In this document: positions 57,795 through 64,000 of the stretch, one piece after another
How positions within the stretch are numbered: the first letter of the stretch is position 1
How the letters are laid out: the number at the start of each line of letters is the position of its first letter
Assembly (NCBI GenBank): GCA_016705545.1
Contig: JADIYA010000001.1
Span: 186,001-250,000 of the forward strand
Direction of reading: 5' to 3'
DNA: 64,000 nucleotides
Origin: Flavobacteriales bacterium
GTDB taxonomy: Bacteria > Bacteroidota > Bacteroidia > Flavobacteriales_F > PHOS-HE28
Made by a program: the position numbers and the translations under genes
The notes under the pieces: model-generated
Told to the model about the DNA's origin: nothing
The model's database searches: none
The model's input: the letters and a program-made list of their open reading frames with translations, nothing else

Positions 57795-58595
57795 TCAGTT
57801 GTCGCCGTCCAGCATACGGCCCAAGCCGCCGAGGATGCTGCCCTCTTCTTTCCCTCGGCCACCAGCCTTCGGCGAAGCCGCGATGATGTTATCCGCGAGC
57901 CTGCTGAAGGGCAGCGACTGGATCCACACATGACCAGGACCACGCAGCTGCGCGAAGAATAATCCCTCACCGCCGAAGAGCGTGTTCTTGATGCCGCCCA
58001 CGAACTGGATGTCGTAATCGATGGTCTGCGTCATGGCCACCAGGCATCCGGTATCAACGCGGAGCGTTTCGCCGGGCGCGAGATCGCGTTGAATGGTGGT
58101 GCCTCCGGCGTGGATGTACACCTGCCCATCGCCCTCGAGCTTCTGCATGATGAAGCCCTCACCGCCGAAGAGGCCGGCGCCCAATCGCTTCTGAAAGGCG
58201 ATGCCGATGCTCACGCCCTTCGCGGCGCAGAGGAAACTGTCCTTCTGGCAAATGAGCTTGCCATGGTAATCGCGCAGGTCCAGCGCCATGATCTTGCCGG
58301 GGTACGCCGCTGCGAACCAGGCCGTGCGCCGCTCCTGGCTCTGGTTGGTGTAGGTGGTCATGAAGAGGCTCTCGCCGGTGAGCAGGCGCTTGCCCGCGCC
58401 GAGCATCTTGTCCAGGAAACCCTGGGGCTGGCCGCGGCCATCGCCGAAGATGGTCTGCATGGCGATGCCTTCATCCATCATCATCATGGTGCCGGCTTCG
58501 GCAACAACGGTCTCACCGGGGTCGAGGGTGATCTCGACGCATTGCATGTCGTCACCGACGATGCGGTGATCGAGCTCGTGGGCTTGGCGGGTCAT
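57795..58595 (-). CDS. AIM24-family (TIGR00266-like) protein
   Basis: This encodes 266 residues from the ATG at 58595; a longer reading crosses the promoter box and is rejected. The fold is a double-stranded beta-helix with repeating glycine turns: VVAEAGTMMMMDEGIAM, GESLFMTTYTN, IGIAFQKRLGAGLFGGEGFI, DTGCLVAMTQTIDYDIQFVG and FGGEGLFFAQLRGPG. These are typical of the AIM24/YjcE-type family, named from a yeast mitochondrial protein. Bacterial members have no settled function. The C-terminal 40 residues are Gly/Lys-rich. Confidence 0.88.
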   Translation of the reverse strand: MTRQAHELDHRIVGDDMQCVEITLDPGETVVAEAGTMMMMDEGIAMQTIFGDGRGQPQGFLDKMLGAGKRLLTGESLFMTTYTNQSQERRTAWFAAAYPGKIMALDLRDYHGKLICQKDSFLCAAKGVSIGIAFQKRLGAGLFGGEGFIMQKLEGDGQVYIHAGGTTIQRDLAPGETLRVDTGCLVAMTQTIDYDIQFVGGIKNTLFGGEGLFFAQLRGPGHVWIQSLPFSRLADNIIAASPKAGGRGKEEGSILGGLGRMLDGDN

Positions 58596-58615
58596 GGGTT
58601 CACAGAATGATGGGG

Positions 58616-58623
58616 CGAAGCTA
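58616..58623 (-). promoter_or_regulatory. Promoter box TAGCTTCG for the AIM24-family gene
   Basis: On the minus strand TAGCTTCG matches TAnnTTYG, 20 bases upstream of the ATG at 58595. Confidence 0.5.
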
Positions 58624-58683
58624 TCGCGGCGCAATCCGGAGGCTGCACCGGCCATCCTCTACCTTAGCCGCTCACGCACCACC

Positions 58684-60798
58684 ATGGCCTTCACCGCCAC
58701 CAAGAAACTCTCGAAACCCGGCACTACGCCCGATCAGGAAATCCTGCTCCGCGCATGGGATTTGATGTGCACGGCCAAGGCCTTGACCGAGCTGTACGAG
58801 GAGCACTTCAAGCTCACGAGCAAGTATGTGCATGCCACCAGCCGGGGCCATGAGGCCATCCAGCTAGCGCTGGGCATGCAGCTGAAAGCGCAGGACTACG
58901 TGGCGCCCTACTACCGCGATGACAGCATCCTGCTCGGCATCGGCATGGAGCCTTACGAGCTGATGCTGCAATTGCTGGCCAAGCGCGACGACCCCTTCAG
59001 CGGCGGCCGCACCTACTACGGCCACCCCAGTTTGCGGCGCGAAGGCATGCCGCGCATCCCCCACCAGAGCAGCGCCACCGGTATGCAGGCTATTCCCACC
59101 ACGGGCATCGCGCTCGGCCTCTGGTACAAGGAGCAGGCGGGCATCGCGCATGACCTGAACGGAAGCGCGGATCAGGAGTCGCCCATCGTGGTGTGCTCCA
59201 TCGGCGATGCGGCGATCACCGAGGGCGAGGTAGCCGAGGCATTCCAGATGGCGGTGCTGAGGAAGCTGCCGATCATCTATCTGGTGCAGGACAACGAGTG
59301 GGACATCAGTGCCAGCGCCGATGAGATCCGCGTAGGCGATGCGAGCGAATACGCGAAAGGCTTCCCCGGCCTCGAAGTCCGCAAGGTGGATGGAGCGGAC
59401 TTCATCGCGAGCTACAGCACCTTGAACGAGGTGATCGGCCTCGTGCGCAAGGAGCGCCGCCCCTTCCTGGTGCATGCCAAGGTGCCGCTGCTCAACCATC
59501 ACACCAGCGGCGTACGCATGGAGTTCTACCGCAGCGAGGAGAACCTGGCCGAGCATCGCAAGCGTGATCCCTATCCGCGCTTCTTCCAGCAATGCCTGGA
59601 CAATCGCCTGCAGCTCGATGGCCTGAAGCAGATCGAGCAGAAGGCCATCGCCAAGGTGAAGGCCGACTTCGAGCGCGCGCGAGCCGCCGATGACCCCGCG
59701 CCCGAAGACCTCACGACGCATGCCTTCGCTCCCACGCCAGTAACCGAAGAGAAAGGCGATCGCGCGCCGAAGGACCGCCAGCCCACGGTGATGGTGGACA
59801 GCGCTCTATTCGCCATCCGTGAGCTGATGCAGGAGGATCCGCGCTGCCTGCTCTACGGGCAGGACGTGGGCGCGCGCCTCGGCGGGGTGTTCCGTGAAGC
59901 CGCCACACTCGCGCGCGATTTCGGCGGCCACCGCGTCTTCAACACGCCGATCCAAGAAGCCTTCATTGTCGGCAGCACCGTGGGCATGAGCGCCGTTGGC
60001 CTGAAGCCGATCGTGGAGGTGCAGTTCGCTGATTACATCTGGCCGGGACTGAACCAGCTCTTCACCGAAGTGGCGCGCTCGTGCTACCTCACCGTGGGCA
60101 AGTGGCCCGTGAGCTGCATCCTGCGCGTGCCCATCGGCGCCTACGGCAGCGGCGGCCCCTACCACAGCAGCAGCGTAGAGAGTGTATTGTGCAACATCAA
60201 GGGCATCAAGGTGGCCTACCCCAGCACGGGCGCTGATCTGAAAGGCTTGATGAAGGCTGCCTACCACGACCCGAACCCGGTAGTGATGCTGGAGCACAAG
60301 GGTCTGTACTGGAGCAAGATAAAAGGCACCGAGGAGGCGAAGACCGTTGAGCCCAGCGCCGGTTATATCATCCCCTTCGGCAAGGCGCGCCTGGTGCAAG
60401 CGGCCGATGCGAATGCCGTTGCGAAGGGCGAAGCGGCGGTGATCGTCACGTACGGCATGGGCGTGTACTGGGCCAAGGCCGCCGCAAAGCACTTCACCGG
60501 CCGTGTCACCATCATCGACCTGCGCACCTTGGTTCCATTGGATGAAGAGACGGTGATGAATACGGTGCGCTCGCACGGGCGCTGCCTCGTGGTCACCGAA
60601 GAGCAAATCACGAATTCCTTCGCGCAAGCCTTGGCATCGCGGATCGGCGATGCGTGCTTCGAGCAGCTCGATGCTCCGGTTCGCACGCTCGGTTCAGCGG
60701 ACATGCCTGCCATCCCGCTGAACAGCACGCTCGAGGCCGCGATGATCCCGAGCGCGGAGAAAGTCGCAACGGCGCTGAAGGACCTCCTCGCCTACTGA
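58684..60798 (+). CDS. 2-oxoacid dehydrogenase E1 component, fused alpha and beta subunits
   Basis: This encodes 704 residues from the ATG at 58684; an earlier in-frame start adds a non-conserved leader. Residues 1-370 match E1 alpha: GHEAIQLALGMQL, YYRDDSILLGIGM, and the thiamine-diphosphate motif GDAAITEGEVAEAFQMAVLR ending QDNEWDIS. Residues 390-704 match E1 beta: LYGQDVGARLGGVFREAATL, FNTPIQEAFIVGSTVGMSAV, GLKPIVEVQFADYIWPGLNQ and GAYGSGGPYHSSSVES. The two subunits, separate genes in many bacteria, are one polypeptide here, as in many Bacteroidota. The substrate could be pyruvate or branched-chain 2-oxoacids; sequence alone does not decide. E2 and E3 genes are not in the window. Confidence 0.93.
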   Translation: MAFTATKKLSKPGTTPDQEILLRAWDLMCTAKALTELYEEHFKLTSKYVHATSRGHEAIQLALGMQLKAQDYVAPYYRDDSILLGIGMEPYELMLQLLAKRDDPFSGGRTYYGHPSLRREGMPRIPHQSSATGMQAIPTTGIALGLWYKEQAGIAHDLNGSADQESPIVVCSIGDAAITEGEVAEAFQMAVLRKLPIIYLVQDNEWDISASADEIRVGDASEYAKGFPGLEVRKVDGADFIASYSTLNEVIGLVRKERRPFLVHAKVPLLNHHTSGVRMEFYRSEENLAEHRKRDPYPRFFQQCLDNRLQLDGLKQIEQKAIAKVKADFERARAADDPAPEDLTTHAFAPTPVTEEKGDRAPKDRQPTVMVDSALFAIRELMQEDPRCLLYGQDVGARLGGVFREAATLARDFGGHRVFNTPIQEAFIVGSTVGMSAVGLKPIVEVQFADYIWPGLNQLFTEVARSCYLTVGKWPVSCILRVPIGAYGSGGPYHSSSVESVLCNIKGIKVAYPSTGADLKGLMKAAYHDPNPVVMLEHKGLYWSKIKGTEEAKTVEPSAGYIIPFGKARLVQAADANAVAKGEAAVIVTYGMGVYWAKAAAKHFTGRVTIIDLRTLVPLDEETVMNTVRSHGRCLVVTEEQITNSFAQALASRIGDACFEQLDAPVRTLGSADMPAIPLNSTLEAAMIPSAEKVATALKDLLAY

Positions 60799-60800
60799 CC

Positions 60801-61439
60801 GTGAAAGAGCGCTTCATCCGCGTGCAGCGCACAGCGCGCTACCATGTGCTGGGCACTTTGGAGGCCGCGCCCGAAATCTGGATCGTGATCCATGGCTACG
60901 GCCAGTTGGCGCGCTACTTCCTCAACAACTTCAGAGGGCTTGAAGAGGGGCGCTGCTTCATCGCGCCTGAAGGATTGAGCCGCTTCTACCTCGATGCCGA
61001 ACATGCGCGGGTGGGCGCCACATGGATGACCCGCGAGGACCGTCTGCACGAGGTCGATGACCATGTGGCCTACCTCGAAACGCTGTGCGCCGACCTGCTG
61101 AACCAGGCCATGCCCGGAGCCCGATTGAATGTGCTCGGCTTCTCGCAAGGGGTGGCTACGGCAGCGCGATGGGCCATCCAAGGATCCACACGTATCCGGC
61201 GCGCAGTGCTTTGGGCCGGATCGCTGCCGCCGGAATTGGACCGCGATGCGCTTGCAAGATGGCGTCAGCTGCCCATAGACCTGGTGCTTGGTGATCGCGA
61301 TGAGTACGCTGGCACGAAGGAATTGGAGGCCCAGGCCCTACGGCTCCAGCAAGCGGAAGTGCCGCATCGCACGCATCGCTTCGCGGGCGGGCATACGTTG
61401 GAGCCCGTACTGCTGGGTCGGCTCATCCACGGCGATTAG
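60801..61439 (+). CDS. Alpha/beta hydrolase (carboxylesterase/phospholipase type)
   Basis: This encodes 212 residues starting with GTG at 60801, two bases after the E1 stop. The nucleophile elbow is GFSQG, the acid is probably in LVLGDRDEYAG, and the catalytic His is in FAGGHTLEP. The early strand WIVIHGYGQLARYF supplies the oxyanion region. This layout matches small carboxylesterase/phospholipase family hydrolases. The tight spacing means it is translated with E1, but the metabolic link is unclear. Confidence 0.85.
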   Translation: MKERFIRVQRTARYHVLGTLEAAPEIWIVIHGYGQLARYFLNNFRGLEEGRCFIAPEGLSRFYLDAEHARVGATWMTREDRLHEVDDHVAYLETLCADLLNQAMPGARLNVLGFSQGVATAARWAIQGSTRIRRAVLWAGSLPPELDRDALARWRQLPIDLVLGDRDEYAGTKELEAQALRLQQAEVPHRTHRFAGGHTLEPVLLGRLIHGD

Positions 61440-61532
61440 CCTTACAACCGTGCTGCGAACAGGGCATCACCGGTTAGCGTCACCAAGCAAGCACCCGGTT
61501 AGCTTCACGGTCGAACCTTCAAACCAACACGC

Positions 61533-62345
61533 ATGAGATACCTTCTACTCGCGGCTGCTTCCATCGCATTCGGCGCAACGGCCGTCGGTCAGGCCACCAA
61601 TTATCCGAACGGCAGCTTGGTCGCGGACTTCACCGTAACCGATACGCATGGCAACGTGCATAACCTGTACAGCTACACGTCACAGGGCAAGCACGTGATC
61701 CTCGACTTCTTCTTCGATACCTGCGGGCCCTGCCAAGCCACGTCGCATTACTTCAGCCAGCTCCACGAGACATATGGTTGCAATGCAGGCGACATCATCT
61801 GCATCGCCATGAACAACGGCACGGATACGAACGCGGAGGTGGATGCGTATGAGTCCACCTATGGCGGTCCATGGTCACATCCGCCAGCCATCGGCATCGA
61901 AGGCGGCTGCACGCCCGTGGACAATGCCTTCGGCGTGAATGCCTACCCGACCTATTGCCTTATCGGGCCTGATAACCTGATGAAGAACCAGGACATCTGG
62001 CCGCTCGCGGACATGAACACCTTCGTGCAGGCCTTCCCCGCGGGCAGCAACATCGCCCCGACCAGCTGCCTCGTTGGAATCGGTGAACAAGGCGCATTGG
62101 CCTCGTTCAGCGCATACCCGGTGCCGAGCACGGGATTCCTGACGCTCTCACTTCCAAGTGATCTGCAAGGCGGACTGCAGGCCGAAGTCACCGATGCCGC
62201 TGGCCGCATGGTGCATTCCGCACGCATCATGGGAACGAGCCAGACCTTGCTTGATCTCTCGGAACTGGCCGATGGCCAATACCTGGTACGCGTGACCGGT
62301 GCCGATGGCAGCACGGGCATCAGCCGCATCGCAATCAGCCGCTAG
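61533..62345 (+). CDS. Thioredoxin-fold protein with T9SS C-terminal sorting domain
   Basis: This encodes 270 residues. A signal peptide ends near TAVGQ. The redoxin domain runs from SLVADFTVTDTHGNVHNLYS through the motif FDTCGPCQATS (CxxC) to the cis-proline region NAYPTYCLIG. Extra cysteines occur (YGCNAGDIIC, GGCTP). The last 80 residues start FSAYPVPSTGFLTL and resemble a T9SS type A sorting domain. A redox protein sent outside the cell would act on extracellular disulfides or serve another role, which is uncertain. The upstream 93 bases carry an imperfect repeat CGGTTAGC(G/T)TCAC; a strong terminator follows. Confidence 0.88.
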   Translation: MRYLLLAAASIAFGATAVGQATNYPNGSLVADFTVTDTHGNVHNLYSYTSQGKHVILDFFFDTCGPCQATSHYFSQLHETYGCNAGDIICIAMNNGTDTNAEVDAYESTYGGPWSHPPAIGIEGGCTPVDNAFGVNAYPTYCLIGPDNLMKNQDIWPLADMNTFVQAFPAGSNIAPTSCLVGIGEQGALASFSAYPVPSTGFLTLSLPSDLQGGLQAEVTDAAGRMVHSARIMGTSQTLLDLSELADGQYLVRVTGADGSTGISRIAISR

Positions 62346-62361
62346 ACGATCCATCAATCCG

Positions 62362-62396
62362 CAAGAAGCCCCGGATGGTCCGGGGCTTCTTGTTTT
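62362..62396 (+). terminator. Strong intrinsic terminator, also facing the convergent gene
   Basis: CAAGAAGCCCCGGA (62362-62375) and TCCGGGGCTTCTTG (62379-62392) form a perfect 14-bp stem with a TGG loop, then TTTTC on the plus strand. It lies 16 bases after the redoxin stop, with the convergent M1 peptidase stop at 62406 on the other side, so it may work in both directions. Confidence 0.85.
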
Positions 62397-62405
62397 CGGC
62401 CATTG

Positions 62406-64000
62406 CTAGAACTTCGCTGCCGGGCGATTCTCCTTCCATGCCAACAGCTCATCGAGGCTGCGCACGCTCACGCTGTGGTAGTTTCCACGGGCTCCCGAGT
62501 AAATGGTCTGCGCCATCAAACGGCCCTTCTCGCTCTTGTTCAGCTCCGCATACAGTGGCATGAGGAATTTCCTGCGACCCACCGTGGTGAGGAACTGATC
62601 GAGTCGATCGAACGCTGGGTCGTAATCGTTGCGGATGCAGAGCTCGAGCCAGGCGCTGAGCACTTCGGCATTGCCGTTGGCCGTGAAGGCGAAGGCCTCG
62701 TCAAGCTCCTTCATCTTCTGCCCGTCGAGGCCCTCTGGCAAGTGGCGCAGGAAGTGCATCCAATGGAAAGTGGTCCAGCCTTGCGCATCAATCTGTCTGG
62801 CGGCTGTGCCGGAGGCCCAACGCGCGATCTCCGCCTCCACCTTCGTGAAGCTGTCGCTCTGCGGCTCTATGGCGTTGTCTGGCAATCCTGCACCATCGAT
62901 CCACTCCGCCACGTTCAGCTCGATGCCTTCGGGCTTGAGCAGGTGATCGTCCAGATAGGCCACGAAGTCGTCGGTGGTCATGCTCCGGAACGCATGCGCA
63001 TCGAAGTAGCCGCGCAGGAAGGCGTCGAACTTGGTGCGCCCTACCTTCTCTTCCAGGAGCTTCAGCAACGCGAATCCTTTCTCGTAGGCGACATCGTTCA
63101 TGCCTTCGTCGGGGTCGCGGCCCTCGAGGTGAAGACGCAGATGCGTGTCGGCATGCTGGCCCTTGCCTTGGAGCTTGGCGATGGTGGCGTGCAGGTCCTG
63201 GCGGCCGAGCAATTGCAGCATGCGCGCGTACTCGTCGCCGTAAACGGCTTCGCAGATGCGGTTCTCGAAATACACGGTGAATCCTTCATTCAGCCAGAAG
63301 TCGTTCCAAGTGGCGTTCGTCACCAGGTTGCCGCTCCAGCTGTGCGCGAGCTCATGCGCCACCAGCGCGGTGAGCGAGCGATCTCCGGCCAGGATCGTGG
63401 GCGTGGCGAAGGTCAGCCGCGGGTTCTCCATGCCACCGAAGGGGAAGCTGGGCGGCAGCACGATCACATCATAGCGGCCCCAGCGGTAATCACCGTAGAG
63501 GGCTTCTGCCGTGGTGAGCATTCTCTCCATATCGGCGAATTCCCACGCGGCCTTCTGCACCATGTCCGGCTCGGCGTACACACCGGTTCGCTCGCCAATG
63601 GGAACGAAGGCCAGGTCGCCCACGGCCAAGGCGATGAGGTATGCGGGGATCGGCTGGTCCATGCGGAAAGTGTAGGCGCCATCGGTGTTCACAGTCGTAG
63701 GATTCTCAGCGCTCATCACGGCCATGAGGCCCTTCGGCACCTGCACGCGGGCCTCGTAGGTGAAGCGTATGCCCGGACTGTCCTGGATCGGGATCCAGGT
63801 GCGGGTAAGGATGGCTTGTCCTTGCGTGAAGAGGAATGGGTGCCGTTTTCCGGAAGTCTGCTGCGGATTGAGCCATTGCAGTGCGCGCGCGCCGGGCCCG
63901 GTGCGGTAGGCGATGGTGACCGATCGCGTGCCGGGCGCCAACGTCACCATCAGCGCTCGACCAAGGAAGCTGGTATCTCCGAGACTGTATGCGGTCTCTT
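62406..64000 (-). CDS. M1-family aminopeptidase, LTA4-hydrolase-like (5' truncated)
   Basis: The frame stays open to the window edge, so the N-terminus is missing; about 530 residues are visible. The first visible residues (TAYSLGDTSFLGRALM) are upstream of the ATG at 63950, which is not the true start. The catalytic domain has the exopeptidase motif GGMENPRLTFA and the zinc site HELAHSWSGN, with the third ligand in WLNEGFTVYFE. The C-terminal helical domain (LLAWKENRPAAKF at the end) is like leukotriene A4 hydrolase. There is no T9SS tail, unlike the M1 enzyme at 2206. A role in peptide turnover is likely. Confidence 0.92.
   Translation of the reverse strand, partial: ETAYSLGDTSFLGRALMVTLAPGTRSVTIAYRTGPGARALQWLNPQQTSGKRHPFLFTQGQAILTRTWIPIQDSPGIRFTYEARVQVPKGLMAVMSAENPTTVNTDGAYTFRMDQPIPAYLIALAVGDLAFVPIGERTGVYAEPDMVQKAAWEFADMERMLTTAEALYGDYRWGRYDVIVLPPSFPFGGMENPRLTFATPTILAGDRSLTALVAHELAHSWSGNLVTNATWNDFWLNEGFTVYFENRICEAVYGDEYARMLQLLGRQDLHATIAKLQGKGQHADTHLRLHLEGRDPDEGMNDVAYEKGFALLKLLEEKVGRTKFDAFLRGYFDAHAFRSMTTDDFVAYLDDHLLKPEGIELNVAEWIDGAGLPDNAIEPQSDSFTKVEAEIARWASGTAARQIDAQGWTTFHWMHFLRHLPEGLDGQKMKELDEAFAFTANGNAEVLSAWLELCIRNDYDPAFDRLDQFLTTVGRRKFLMPLYAELNKSEKGRLMAQTIYSGARGNYHSVSVRSLDELLAWKENRPAAKF

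Overview
This window reads as a chromosomal segment of a GC-rich Bacteroidota, most likely a Flavobacteriales-type genome. Four lines of sequence evidence point there. Several secreted proteins end in type IX secretion (T9SS) sorting domains. There are HmuY-type heme proteins and families typical of the phylum (DUF4290, DUF2167). The gene order rplQ-carA-eno and the pair DUF4290-murA are familiar from Flavobacteria. Promoter boxes of the form TAnnTTTG/TAnnTTCG lie upstream of many genes, and strong Shine-Dalgarno sequences are mostly absent. No rRNA, tRNA, insertion sequence, prophage or CRISPR array is visible.

Layout. 1-5.5 kb: the end of an OmpA-type gene, a helical-repeat protein, a T9SS-exported M1 peptidase and an unknown exported protein. 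5.5-8.1 kb: eno and carA. 8.1-26.5 kb: one uninterrupted minus-strand ribosomal superoperon running rpsL-rpsG-fusA, then the S10, spc and alpha blocks to rplQ. It holds 28 ribosomal proteins plus fusA, secY, map, infA and rpoA. One clear promoter (-33 TTG, 19 bases, TACTTTCG) stands in front of it. rpmJ, rpmD and the corrected ends of rpsN, rpsJ, rpsK and rplN are included, and tuf is absent. As given, secY carries a one-base frameshift. 26.5-40.2 kb (plus strand): a Fic-fold protein with a degenerate catalytic motif, a UvrD/PcrA helicase, DUF4290, murA (with the fosfomycin-resistant Asp variant), a TlpA-like thioredoxin, a large T9SS-exported M43 protease, grpE-dnaJ, a DUF2167 membrane protein and adenine deaminase.

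40.2-45.9 kb (minus strand) is a compact heme-acquisition operon: a T9SS-type HmuY-like protein, a HemS-type heme-handling protein, a TonB-dependent receptor and a second, lipoprotein-type HmuY-like protein. Two structurally parallel heme-binding proteins exported by different routes in one operon is the most system-like novelty here. 46-50.6 kb is the rimP-nusA-infB operon, whose leader contains a perfect terminator hairpin downstream of its promoter box. 50.7-52.4 kb encodes a MORN/YwqK-repeat protein.

52.5-56.6 kb (plus strand) is a chain of four genes with 4-base start/stop overlaps between neighbours: a five-heme cytochrome with a T9SS tail, a MOSC-domain protein, a queuosine-precursor-type transporter and a GNAT acetyltransferase. 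It converges on a diheme cytochrome gene whose promoter is framed by an 11-bp inverted repeat. The right end has a small basic protein, an AIM24-family protein, a fused E1 alpha/beta 2-oxoacid dehydrogenase coupled to an alpha/beta hydrolase, a T9SS-tailed thioredoxin-fold protein, and the 3' part of an LTA4-hydrolase-like M1 peptidase.

All functions are assigned from motifs and gene context read by eye; no database search was run.
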